Positions 34,640 through 42,327 are shown, counted from the first letter of the stretch. The stretch: DNA of 64,000 nt from PALSA-505 sp036501145 (GCA_036501145.1 DASYAV010000081.1:1-64000); one strand, 5' to 3'. Notes: generated by a model from the letters alone, not told the origin. Numbers and translations: made by a program.

Positions 34640-35529
34640 GACGGGCCGACGTAGTCGGCGGCGATCAGCAGGTAGTGGAAGCTGCCCTCCCGGTAGGCGG
34701 TCAGGAACGGGCCCTCGATGCCGGTGGCGACCGGGGACATGGCGCGCAGCTCCCAGTACGGAATTGTGTGGTCGGTGAGGTCGATCACGTTGATCGGCAC
34801 AAAGTCGTTGGCGATCAGCGCCTTGAAATACTCGCTGCGCGGGTGAATGTCACAGGTGTAATGCTGGTCGATCTGGCTGACCGCCTTCGACCGGCCGCCT
34901 GTCACGTCGTTGTAGCAGCCGGTGATACACACGTAGCGTCCGCCATAAGGCAGCAGCCGGGCGAATCCGGCGAACAGCTCGTCCAGATCCACGTACATCG
35001 TGGTCTCGTTGGTCCAGATGGCCCGCCGGGATCCGGTGCCGAACCCGGTGTCGAGCATGTTGCGGAAATGAAACCGCACCTGTTTGTCCACGCCCCGGGC
35101 CCTGGCCTGGGCGTTGGCGAATTCGACCTGTGCTTCGGATATCGTGACGCCGTCCACGTGGCAGCCGAAGCGCTCGCTGGCCATGAAGCTGGTGCCGCCG
35201 CGCCCGGAGCCGCCGTCTAGCAGCGAGTCCGTGGCCTGGATGTCGCCGAGGTGGTCAAGCAGCAGGTCGGCCTGGGCGGTTTCCAGCCTGTGCATCTCGG
35301 CGATGATCGCGTCATCCCGGGTTTCCGCTGGTGACTCGAGTACGGCCGGGTCGTAGTCGCCGATGCCGTAGTGATGGTGGTAGAGGCCGTCGATCTCACC
35401 GAGCCGGATGTTGACCGGATCCTTTTCCTTGTTCCAGTACGCGGCGACGGAACGCTGGTAGGCGCTGCGCAGCACGGGCCGGCCCGGCGCGCCGGTAGCG
35501 GACATGGTGGCGTGATCGGTCATATTCAT
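34636..35529 (-). CDS. Geranyl diphosphate 2-C-methyltransferase
   Basis: 297 residues. SAM motif I is LLDGGSGRGGTSFMA (103-117), and the N-terminal YWNKEKDPVNIRLGEIDGLYHHHYG (key KEKDPVNIRLGE) and WTNETTMYVDLDELF are characteristic of the geranyl diphosphate methyltransferase family. It supplies 2-methyl-GPP to the coupled cyclase. It is the first gene of the operon. The ATG at 35529 has GAGGAG eight bases upstream. Confidence 0.95.
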   Translation of the reverse strand: MNMTDHATMSATGAPGRPVLRSAYQRSVAAYWNKEKDPVNIRLGEIDGLYHHHYGIGDYDPAVLESPAETRDDAIIAEMHRLETAQADLLLDHLGDIQATDSLLDGGSGRGGTSFMASERFGCHVDGVTISEAQVEFANAQARARGVDKQVRFHFRNMLDTGFGTGSRRAIWTNETTMYVDLDELFAGFARLLPYGGRYVCITGCYNDVTGGRSKAVSQIDQHYTCDIHPRSEYFKALIANDFVPINVIDLTDHTIPYWELRAMSPVATGIEGPFLTAYREGSFHYLLIAADYVGPS

Positions 35530-35627
35530 CAGGCAGCTCCTCGGATGACGACATGGCGGTATGTCGTGCGGGCACGATCAGCCGAAAGCACGGAAACTTG
35601 GGTTGACTGGGGTGTCGGGATGGATTC

Positions 35628-35701
35628 TCCGCGATGCATTTATAAGGCTTCCGCAATTGCATCGCGGATACACGAGCCAAGGCAGTAACATAACTATTAC
35701 T
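35628..35701. promoter_or_regulatory. Hairpin and inverted repeat in the 2-MIB operon leader
   Basis: About 100 bases upstream of the methyltransferase start is a perfect 11-bp inverted repeat (TCCGCGATGCA at 35628-35638, TGCATCGCGGA at 35658-35668) around a 19-base AT-rich loop. Further upstream AGTAA-N8-TTACT (35684-35701) lies in an unusually AT-rich stretch. The first could be a leader-RNA stem-loop or a large operator, the second an operator. The rest of 35530-35889 shows no gene. Confidence 0.5.
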
Positions 35702-35889
35702 TCACCCTGGCTGCGCACCGTGATATTAGCCAGGGAATACGAACTGATACCCAGCACTATCAGCGGCTTTGCCGTCAACCCCGGTCGGGTTCCGTAAAGT
35801 GGAATTAGACCTTCAGGAGCTGTCATTGCACGCCGAAGGCGGGCACAGCGGGTGCATTCCTCCGATGCCGTGAATTATCCGCAGCGGGG

Positions 35890-36183
35890 TCAGCTGAGGG
35901 TGGCGCTCGCCGCCTGCAGCTCGTGCAGCGCCTGGCGGGCCAGCGCACCGAGCTCCTGTTTGTTCGACGGGTCGGCCCAGCGGGTGTGGGCGATCTTGAG
36001 GGCGAGGAGGCCAAGCTCGGCGGCGAGGCTCGCGGCCGGGTCCGGCACGCCCCGCTTCCGCAGGGCATCGGTCAGGGCGGTGGCCAGGCCGACACGCTTG
36101 AGCGCGTCGCGCTCCTGCAGCTCGGGCTGGACGCCGGGCACTACTTCCGCACAGACTGACCCGCTGACGGCATCGGTTCGCAT
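35890..36183 (-). pseudogene. C-terminal remnant of a TetR family regulator
   Basis: The readable part (VPGVQPELQERDALKRVGLATALTDALRKRGVPDPAASLAAELGLLALKIAHTRW, seen as segments) is the ligand-domain end of a TetR regulator (typical ELQERD, RGVPDPAASLAAE and LHELQAA). The helix-turn-helix half is absent upstream, where the frame reads unrelated sequence. It is therefore a truncated gene. It lies between the 2-MIB operon and the second sigma factor and may be the relic of a local regulator. Confidence 0.75.
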
Positions 36184-36327
36184 TTCTGTAGCAGACTCAT
36201 CCAGCTCCCTGGGCCCGGAGACTACGCCTGGCGCAGCTGTGTGCCGGGCGGGAGCGGGGTCGGGATAGGCCGGGGGAATCGTGGGCTGGGTGCATGCCGA
36301 GCCGCAGAACGATCCGCCGTTGCAACT

Positions 36328-36352
36328 CAACCTTGGGGGTTTCCACGGCGTT
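36328..36352 (+). promoter_or_regulatory. ECF-like promoter of the second sigma factor
   Basis: CAACC (36328-36332), 16 bases, then CGTT (36349-36352), 38 bases before the GTG start, matches the ECF -35/-10 pattern. The first sigma module at 11719 has CAACC-N15-CGTA. This suggests autoregulation, possibly with cross-recognition. Confidence 0.55.
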
Positions 36353-36390
36353 AGGTGAGTAGATGACTCGGCCTAGACCGGGAGGCGGGC

Positions 36391-36909
36391 GTGTCCTTCG
36401 AGGAATTCGTGCAGGGCTGCTCGCCGCGCCTGTTCCGGACCGCGTTGCTGCTGGCCGGGCGGGACCGGGCGGCGGCCGAGGATCTGCTGCAGCTGACGCT
36501 GGAACGTGCCTACCGGCACTGGGGGCGCGTCTGCCGCTCGGGGGATCCCGAGCGGTATGTGCGGCGGATTCTGGCGAACGCGGCGAATGACCGGTGGCGG
36601 CGCGCGGCCCGGCGGCCCGAGCGGCCACTGGGTCCTGGTGAGGCTGGCCCGGTGGCGGAGGATCAGGCGGACGTGGTCGCCGAGCGTGATTTCCTGATCC
36701 GCGCGCTCGCCGGGTTGGCGCCCCGGCAGCGCACCGTGCTCGTGCTCAGGTACTACAACGACCTGTCTGAGGCGGAGATCGCCAGCGTGCTGGGGTGCAG
36801 CGTCGGGACGGTCAAGAGCCAGGCCTCGCGGGGGCTGGCCCGGCTGCGGGGCGTCGCCGTGCCCGATGCCGAGCCGACCGGAGGGCAGATGAGGAGACGG
36901 TTGCCGTGA
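36391..36909 (+). CDS. SigE family RNA polymerase sigma factor (ECF group)
   Basis: 172 residues. Region 2 has FEEFVQGCSPRLFRTALLLAGRDRAAAEDLLQLTLERAY (seen as FRTALLLAGRD and AEDLLQLTLERAYRHW). Region 4 has LAGLAPRQRTVLVLRYYNDLSEAEIASVLGCSVGTVKSQASRGLARL (helix-turn-helix around EIASVLGCSVGTVKS). The GTG start at 36391 follows GGGAGGCGG. The stop shares one base with the ATG of the downstream propeller gene, so the pair is coupled, as in the 11.1 kb module. Confidence 0.92.
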   Translation: MSFEEFVQGCSPRLFRTALLLAGRDRAAAEDLLQLTLERAYRHWGRVCRSGDPERYVRRILANAANDRWRRAARRPERPLGPGEAGPVAEDQADVVAERDFLIRALAGLAPRQRTVLVLRYYNDLSEAEIASVLGCSVGTVKSQASRGLARLRGVAVPDAEPTGGQMRRRLP

Positions 36910-38192
36910 TGGCTGATGTGGAGGGGCGGCTGCGGGCCGCGATGGAATCGGCGGTCGCCAGCGAGCAGCCGCCCGGGAATCTGATCGAGGTGGTCCGGCG
37001 CCGTCACCGGCGGCACGTGAGGCGGGCCGCTGCTGGCTGGGCCGCGTCGGCCGTCGCCATCGCCGGCGTCGCCGCCGCCATCCCGGCGGGCATCGAGGCC
37101 CTGGGCCACGGCCCCCCCGGGGGGCACCGGCCGGCCGCGTCAGCCGTCTACGTCCTATTGCAGGAAAAGTCGACCTTCGAGATCGTGCCGATCAGCGCGG
37201 CCGCCCACCGGCCAGGCCCGCCGATCCGCGGCAGGACGTGGGAGGGCGACGGATCGCTGGCGGTTACGCCGGACGGCAAGACCCTCTACAACTCTGCCGC
37301 CTTCGAGACCACCCCGATCAGCACCGCCACCAACGGGCCCGGCAAGCCGATCCGCGTCAATGGTGGTCTTTTCGCGATCGACCCGGACGGCAAGACCGCC
37401 TACGCCGTAGGCCCCACAGGTAGGGCCACAGGCTTCGGCAGGATCACGGTCACCCCGGTCAACCTGGCCACCAACAGGCCCGGCAAGCCGATCCGCCACC
37501 TTTGCCCCGACCCCGGATCGATCATCGCGTTCACCCCGGACGGGAAGACCGCCTATGTCACCTGCCCCGGCCCGGGCACGGTGATCCCGGTTAACACGGC
37601 CACCAACACACCCGGCAAGCCGATCCCCGCCGGCCCCAGCCTCAGTGGCATCGCCATCGCCCCGGACGGGAAGACCGCCTATTTCCTGGGGCGGAACACG
37701 GTCACCGGCTCCGAAGGCACGGTCACCCCGGTCAACCTGGCCACCAACACGCCCGGCCAGCCGATCCGTATCGTGTCAGGCACGACAGCCCTCATCGCGG
37801 TTAGCCCGGACGGGAAGACCGTCTACGTCGGCTCCGAAGGCGCGGTCATCCCGATCAGCACCGCCACCAACACGCCAGGCAAACCGATCCGGCTCCCCTA
37901 CGGGCTCCCCGCCGAGGACATCGCGTTCACCCCGGACGGGAAAACCGCCTACGTCGCCAACGCAGAAGGAGGGCCTACCGGCATGGTCGTCCCGATCAGC
38001 ACCGCTACCAGCACGCCCGGCCAGCCAATCCGCGTCGGAGCCGGTACCATCATCGCGATCAGCCCGGACGGGAAGACGCTCTACGCCGCCGCGTCCAAGA
38101 AGGTCGTGCCGATCAGCACCGCCACCAACACGCCCGGCAAACCGATCCGGCTCCCCGACGGGCTCCCCTTCCAGATCCTGGCCACGCCCTGA
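36909..38192 (+). CDS. Membrane-anchored YVTN beta-propeller protein, partner of the sigma factor
   Basis: 427 residues. N-terminal cytoplasmic segment (about 1-38, ending VVRRRHRRHVRR), one membrane helix (about 40-62), then about eight YVTN-type blades of about 40 residues built on the units ISTATNTPGKPIR and FTPDGKTAYVA. The repeats are very alike, so recent internal duplication is likely. It is translationally coupled to the sigma factor and resembles the module at 9777-11719; an anti-sigma or sensor role is inferred. No zinc-finger anti-sigma motif is seen. Confidence 0.82.
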   Translation: MADVEGRLRAAMESAVASEQPPGNLIEVVRRRHRRHVRRAAAGWAASAVAIAGVAAAIPAGIEALGHGPPGGHRPAASAVYVLLQEKSTFEIVPISAAAHRPGPPIRGRTWEGDGSLAVTPDGKTLYNSAAFETTPISTATNGPGKPIRVNGGLFAIDPDGKTAYAVGPTGRATGFGRITVTPVNLATNRPGKPIRHLCPDPGSIIAFTPDGKTAYVTCPGPGTVIPVNTATNTPGKPIPAGPSLSGIAIAPDGKTAYFLGRNTVTGSEGTVTPVNLATNTPGQPIRIVSGTTALIAVSPDGKTVYVGSEGAVIPISTATNTPGKPIRLPYGLPAEDIAFTPDGKTAYVANAEGGPTGMVVPISTATSTPGQPIRVGAGTIIAISPDGKTLYAAASKKVVPISTATNTPGKPIRLPDGLPFQILATP

Positions 38193-38238
38193 CCTGGAGC
38201 GCACCAAGACCACGGCCCGGTCAAGACCCGGGCAGCAG

Positions 38239-38298
38239 GCTCATTCAAAACTCACGTCGCGGTCAGCCGCTGCAGGCGCAACCGAGTTCTGAATGAGC
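38239..38298 (+). terminator. Terminator of the sigma/propeller operon
   Basis: GCTCATTCAAAACTC (38239-38253) pairs with GAGTTCTGAATGAGC (38284-38298), 14 of 15 positions, with a 30-base loop, 46 bases past the propeller stop. The rest of 38193-38497 shows no gene; a GGAAGG ribosome site for the next gene lies at its end. Confidence 0.7.
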
Positions 38299-38497
38299 CT
38301 GTCGGTTGGCGCGGGATTCAGTTTCCCCGGGTCCGGTGGTAACGGCGAATTTACCTCCCGGACGTGCGGCAATACCGGGAATGAGACGCTGCGGAGTCCG
38401 GATGACACGCCGTGTGACCTGGACATCAATGACGGGACGGCCGCAAAGAGGGAGCATCGGCGCTGAGAAGACAATCCGTAATAGGAAGGTCACGCCG

Positions 38498-38983
38498 ATG
38501 CTCCCCGAGCCGACCCTAGCAAAGCGGGAAGCGGCCCCACCGGTCTTGCCACCGGCCTGGGAAATGACGCCATTGTTCTGCGAGCCGGACGTCAACTACC
38601 CGGGTGCCGGGCCATCCCACCCGCCCAGACGCTGGGCCGCGCCGTCCCGGCGGTCCCGGCACCGGCCGAATCCGCGGCCCCGGGTTATTCGTGAAACATA
38701 TAATCGAAATAGTTCTGGTAGCGCCAGAAACAGCGCCAGAACTACCGTAATGAAATCCGTTCCGCGAAAGGATTCGGCGGATCTTCTGGCGGTCACCGCG
38801 GAATGGCTCCGGCGGGCGCTGCGACGAAGTTTCCTGCGCTACAACGTGACCGGTGATCTGGACGCCGCGGTGCACGCCGCGATGAACGTCATCGAGCCGG
38901 TGCTGGACGCCAGGGACGCCGAGCTCGCGCGGCTGGGCCGGCGCGCCGCGGCCGGGCGCGCTACGCGAAGATCGGCATCATGA
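38498..38983 (+). CDS. Hypothetical protein coupled to a TPR protein
   Basis: 161 residues that I do not recognise. The N-terminal half is Pro/Arg-rich and probably disordered; the C-terminal half (ADLLAVTAEWLRRALRRSFLRYNVTGDLDAAVHAAMNVIEPVLDARDAEL, seen as segments) is helical. The ATG has GGAAGG upstream. Its stop overlaps the start of the TPR gene (ATGA), so the two are coupled and may form a complex. Confidence 0.55.
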   Translation: MLPEPTLAKREAAPPVLPPAWEMTPLFCEPDVNYPGAGPSHPPRRWAAPSRRSRHRPNPRPRVIRETYNRNSSGSARNSARTTVMKSVPRKDSADLLAVTAEWLRRALRRSFLRYNVTGDLDAAVHAAMNVIEPVLDARDAELARLGRRAAAGRATRRSAS

Positions 38984-39405
38984 CCGATCCGGCCAATGCC
39001 GCAAGGGATCTTTCCGGCGAGGAAAACAAGGCGCGGGACCTGTTCGCCCGCGCCGGTGAACTCGACGCCGCGAGCCGCGAGGCGGAGGCCGCTCCGCTCT
39101 ATGAGCAGGCATTCGCTGCCGGGCTGACCGGCGACGACCTGCGCCGCGGGCTGGTGCAGTACGGCAGCACGCTGCGCAACCTGGGGCGCTGCGACGAGGC
39201 GGTGGCCGTGCTGCGCCGGGCCGACAGCGAGTTCCCCGGTTCCGCGTCGGTTCAGGTGTTCCTGGCGCTGGCGCTGACCAGTGCCGGGCACGCCCCGGAG
39301 GCAGTGCGGACGCTGATCACGCTGGCGCTCGACCAGATCAGCGGCGAGGACCTGCAGTACTACCAGCGGGCGCTGCGGGAGTACGCCGCCGCGCTGGCCG
39401 GCTGA
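38980..39405 (+). CDS. Small tetratricopeptide-repeat protein
   Basis: 141 residues with about three TPR units (EAEAAPLYEQAFAAGL, YGSTLRNLGRCDEAVAVLRRADSEFP, VFLALALTSAGHAPEAVRTLI). It is a typical TPR_5-like cytoplasmic protein and probably mediates a protein contact, perhaps with the upstream coupled hypothetical protein. A bidirectional hairpin follows at 39556-39612. Confidence 0.8.
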   Translation: MTDPANAARDLSGEENKARDLFARAGELDAASREAEAAPLYEQAFAAGLTGDDLRRGLVQYGSTLRNLGRCDEAVAVLRRADSEFPGSASVQVFLALALTSAGHAPEAVRTLITLALDQISGEDLQYYQRALREYAAALAG

Positions 39406-39555
39406 GCGGACCGCCCGAGTCCTCCCCTGCCCGCCGACTCCCGCTCCCCTGCCTCCCGCCGCCGATCGTTCAGTCTGGGTTAACGATCGTGCCGGGATTG
39501 GCTGTTGCTCACGGCCGGGGTGTGGCGGCACGGTGGCATGCGTGAGTGATTTCTG

Positions 39556-39612
39556 CCTGGACGGCTGCGCCTGGCCCACCGCGCGATGGCCGGGGCGGCG
39601 CAGCCGTCCAGG
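39556..39612. terminator. Bidirectional hairpin between TPR and desulfurase-like genes
   Basis: A perfect 16-bp inverted repeat (CCTGGACGGCTGCGCC at 39556-39571 and its complement at 39597-39612) with a 25-base loop lies between the two convergent genes, only 5 bases past the stop codon of the minus-strand gene. Left arm, right arm and the adjacent GGAAAATCA match the element at 22485-22539. Confidence 0.85.
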
Positions 39613-39616
39613 AAAA

Positions 39617-40780
39617 TCAGAATGAGTGCAGGGCCGCGAGCAGCCGGTCCACCTCGTCCTCGGTGTTGTAGTGGATGAACCCGACGCGCACCGACTTGCC
39701 GGTGTAGTCGAGGTGCTTGCGCAGTTCGAGGGAGTACCAGGAGTCGTTGGCCCACACGCCGATCCGCGCCTCGGCGAGGCGCTTGGCCACGTCCTCGGCG
39801 GGCACGCCGGCCACGTTGATCAGGAACGTGGGCACCCGGCCCGCCATGCCGGGCAGGCCGTAGACGGTCACCGAGCCGGGCAGGCCGTCCAGGAACCGCT
39901 GGCCCAGCGCGCGCTCGTACGGCGCGATCGCCGGGAAGCCGCCGATCGAGTTCAGGTAGCCGATGGTGGCGTTGAACCCGGCCAGCAGCTCATACGGCTG
40001 GGTGCCGGTCTCGAAGCTGCGGCCGACCGGGCTGGACGGCGCCGGGCGGGCCTTGTAGGGCCGCCACCGCCCGGCCACCTCGGCCCGTGTGTAGGCCAGC
40101 CCCAGGTGCGGGCCGCAGAACTTGTACGGCGAGCAGAGCAGCACGTCGGCGCCGATCGCCCGCACGTCCATCGGCTCGTGCGCGGCGTAGTGCACCGCGT
40201 CCACCCAGGCCAGCGCGCCGGCCTGGTGCGCGAGCCCGCACACCCGCCGCGCGTCGGTGATCGTGCCGACCGCGTTGGAGGCCCAGGCGAACGCGACCGC
40301 CTTGGTGCGCGGGCCGAGTTTGCGCTCCAGGTCGGCGTAGTCCAGCGTGGTGTCGCTGGTGAGCCCGATGTGCCGGACGACCAGGTCCTTGTCGTGGGCG
40401 AGTTCCAGCCACGGTGCCACTCCCCCGTCGTGGTCCAGCGAGGAGACCAGGATCTCGTCACCGGGCTGGAAGCCGCGCCCGGCGGTGCGGGTCAGCGCGA
40501 AGTTGAGCGTGGTCATATTCGGCCCGAAGACCACCTCGTCAGGCTGGCAGCCGAGGAAGGCGGCCGCGTGCTGCTCGGCCTCCTCGAAGATCGCCCCGAC
40601 CCGCTGGCTGGTGGCGTAGCCCGCGCCGAGGTTGGCGCTGGCCTCGCGCAACGTGGCCGCGATCGCCTCGCCCACCTCGTCCGGCACCTGGGAGCCGCCG
40701 GGCGCGTCGAGGAACGCGAAGTCCGAGCGCAGTGCGGAGAAACGGGCGCGGGCGGCGGCCACGTCGAGCGTTCCGGTCAT
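39617..40780 (-). CDS. Cysteine desulfurase-like aminotransferase class V protein
   Basis: 387 residues, a fold-type I PLP enzyme. The PLP lysine is in CSPYKFCGPHLG; other motifs are DFAFLDAPGGSQVP and GPNMTTLNFALTRT near the start and VRVGFIHYNTEDEVDRLL at the end. It belongs to the cysteine-desulfurase-like subgroup (TIGR01976 type) that has aminotransferase V architecture but often lacks proven sulfur transfer. No suf or isc gene lies nearby, so a general desulfurase role is doubtful. The ATG at 40780 is chosen from the family start; only a weak ribosome site is seen. Confidence 0.85.
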   Translation of the reverse strand: MTGTLDVAAARARFSALRSDFAFLDAPGGSQVPDEVGEAIAATLREASANLGAGYATSQRVGAIFEEAEQHAAAFLGCQPDEVVFGPNMTTLNFALTRTAGRGFQPGDEILVSSLDHDGGVAPWLELAHDKDLVVRHIGLTSDTTLDYADLERKLGPRTKAVAFAWASNAVGTITDARRVCGLAHQAGALAWVDAVHYAAHEPMDVRAIGADVLLCSPYKFCGPHLGLAYTRAEVAGRWRPYKARPAPSSPVGRSFETGTQPYELLAGFNATIGYLNSIGGFPAIAPYERALGQRFLDGLPGSVTVYGLPGMAGRVPTFLINVAGVPAEDVAKRLAEARIGVWANDSWYSLELRKHLDYTGKSVRVGFIHYNTEDEVDRLLAALHSF

Positions 40781-40942
40781 CGGCGGTTCCCTTCGCGGGT
40801 GATCGGGTTCACAAGCGCCCAACGTACGCCCCGGCCCTGGCGGGCGGCGGTACCGGGTCCCGGGGCTCATGCCGGGTCGCCATCCGCGCCACGACCGGTG
40901 CAGCCGTGCACACCACGCCTGGCGCCGCCGCAATCCTTAACG

Positions 40943-40960
40943 AGACGAACCGGTTCGTCT
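40943..40960. promoter_or_regulatory. Perfect 18-bp palindrome between divergent genes
   Basis: AGACGAACCGGTTCGTCT is a perfect 18-bp palindrome in the 338-base gap between the desulfurase-like gene and the chitinase gene. It has the size and symmetry of a TetR-family operator. No TetR gene is adjacent. It could control the divergent desulfurase-like gene, whose start is 163 bases away, or the chitinase. Confidence 0.65.
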
Positions 40961-41043
40961 TAACTCGGTGCGGGCGGCTCTCCATTCGGGGGTCACTGGA
41001 CGGCTCGCGGGCGGAGCCCAAATCGTCACTTTGCGTCCTGGTC

Positions 41044-41072
41044 TTGACACGTTCCGGTATGGGATCTACGGT
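41044..41072 (+). promoter_or_regulatory. Sigma-70-like promoter of the chitinase gene
   Basis: TTGACA (41044-41049), 17 bases, TACGGT (41067-41072) reads toward the chitinase, whose ATG is at 41119. The -35 is perfect. The predicted start is about 41080, immediately before a 15-base inverted repeat. Confidence 0.8.
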
Positions 41073-41083
41073 TAAGTAATTTA

Positions 41084-41098
41084 TAGGAAACTTTCCTA
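41084..41098 (+). promoter_or_regulatory. TAGGAAA-C-TTTCCTA palindrome in the chitinase leader
   Basis: A perfect 7-1-7 inverted repeat lies just after the predicted transcript start and 20 bases before the ATG. It could be an operator or a stem in the 5' leader. I do not see the DasR-type site ACTGGTCTAGACCAGT, so control may differ from classical chitinases. Confidence 0.6.
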
Positions 41099-41118
41099 AT
41101 AGTTAAGGAGAGGCACCT

Positions 41119-42318
41119 ATGCCCCGCGCCGTACGCCTGATCGCAAGTCTCGGCTCGCTGTTCCTCGCCGCCGGAGGGCTGGCCGCCGCGGTCGGCCCGC
41201 CGGCCGCCGCGGCGGTCAGCTGGCCCAGCCACGTGTTCGCCCCCTACGTTGACACCGGGCTGAGCAACACCACGCTCACCACGGTGGCCAGTGACTACGG
41301 CACCAAGTACTTCACCCTCGCGTTCGTGGACGGCGGCGGTTGCCAGTGGTCGCTGCCCAACGAGTCCGGCTGGCAGCAGCAGATCTCCGCGCTGCAGGCC
41401 GCGGGCGGGGACGTGAGCATCTCGTTCGGCGGCTACACCGTGGACACCGACGGCGACGACCTCGGCGCCCAGTGCTCCTCGGCGGGCGCCATGGCCGCGC
41501 AGGTCGAATCGGTGGTGACCACGCTCGGCGTGACCCACCTGGACTTCGACATCGAATCCAGCGAGGAGACCAACTCGGCCGACTACACGCTCACCGCGCA
41601 GGCGCTGGCCCAGGTCAGGTCGTGGGCGAGCGGCAACGGCGAGCCGCTGGTGATCTCCTACACGCTGCCGGTGCTGCCCACCGGACTGACCCAGGACGGC
41701 CTGAACGTGCTGACCGCGGCGGCCAACAGCCAGTTCACCCCGGACGTGGTCAACATCATGACGATGGACTACGGCTCGTCGGGGACCGAGATGGGCAGCG
41801 CGGCGAACCAGGCGCTCGACGCCGCCGCCGGCCAGCTCCAGTCGGTGTTCGGCGTGTCCTCCTCCGCCGCCTACGGGATGCTCGGCAACACCCCGATGAT
41901 CGGCCAGAACGACACACCCGGTGAGATCTTCACGCTGGCCGACGCGTCCACCGTGGAGTCCTACGCCGCCCAGCAGAGCATCGCGATGCTGTCGTTCTGG
42001 TCGGAGGGCCGGGACAACGGCGGCTGCCCGGGCACCACCACCGCGGAATCCACCTGCAGCGGCATCAGCCAGAGCACCGGCGCGTTCACCCAGGCCTTCC
42101 AGGCCTTCACCACCGGTGGTGGTGGTGGCGGCGGCGGCGGTGGTGGTGGTGGTGGTGGTGGCGGCGGGAGCTGCCAGGCGGCCTGGAGCGGCTCGTCCAG
42201 CTACGCCTCCGGTGACCAGGTCTCCTACAACGGCGACAACTGGACCGCGAACCAGTGGAACTACGACGAGGTCCCCGGCGGCCCGTCGGGCGCCTGGAAC
42301 GACGCCGGGGCCTGCTGA
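41119..42318 (+). CDS. Secreted GH18 chitinase with C-terminal CBM5/12
   Basis: 399 residues. Signal peptide (about 1-32) then a GH18 barrel (about 35-330) with the catalytic DxDxE-type motif at LDFDIES (Asp142, Asp144, Glu146) and VSISFGGYT before it. A run of eighteen glycines (about 333-350) links to a CBM5/12 chitin-binding domain of about 48 residues (AWSGSSSYASGDQVSYNG, then W...Y...W). It hydrolyses chitin outside the cell. The start follows AAGGAGAGG. The promoter and leader palindrome are described separately. Confidence 0.93.
   Translation: MPRAVRLIASLGSLFLAAGGLAAAVGPPAAAAVSWPSHVFAPYVDTGLSNTTLTTVASDYGTKYFTLAFVDGGGCQWSLPNESGWQQQISALQAAGGDVSISFGGYTVDTDGDDLGAQCSSAGAMAAQVESVVTTLGVTHLDFDIESSEETNSADYTLTAQALAQVRSWASGNGEPLVISYTLPVLPTGLTQDGLNVLTAAANSQFTPDVVNIMTMDYGSSGTEMGSAANQALDAAAGQLQSVFGVSSSAAYGMLGNTPMIGQNDTPGEIFTLADASTVESYAAQQSIAMLSFWSEGRDNGGCPGTTTAESTCSGISQSTGAFTQAFQAFTTGGGGGGGGGGGGGGGGGGSCQAAWSGSSSYASGDQVSYNGDNWTANQWNYDEVPGGPSGAWNDAGAC
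42115..42168 (+). repeat. Poly-glycine codon tract in the chitinase linker
   Basis: Eighteen consecutive glycine codons (GGT/GGC/GGG), a three-base microsatellite that keeps the frame if it slips. It links the catalytic barrel and the chitin-binding domain; most chitinase linkers are Pro/Thr- or Gly/Ser-rich, so a pure Gly tract of this length is unusual. Confidence 0.85.
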
Positions 42319-42327
42319 CCCGGCCGG

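Noticed and set aside
35578..35826. An 82-codon minus-strand frame upstream of the 2-MIB operon
   Set aside because: No ribosome site, AT-rich control-region composition, overlaps the hairpin and inverted repeat; no domain recognised.
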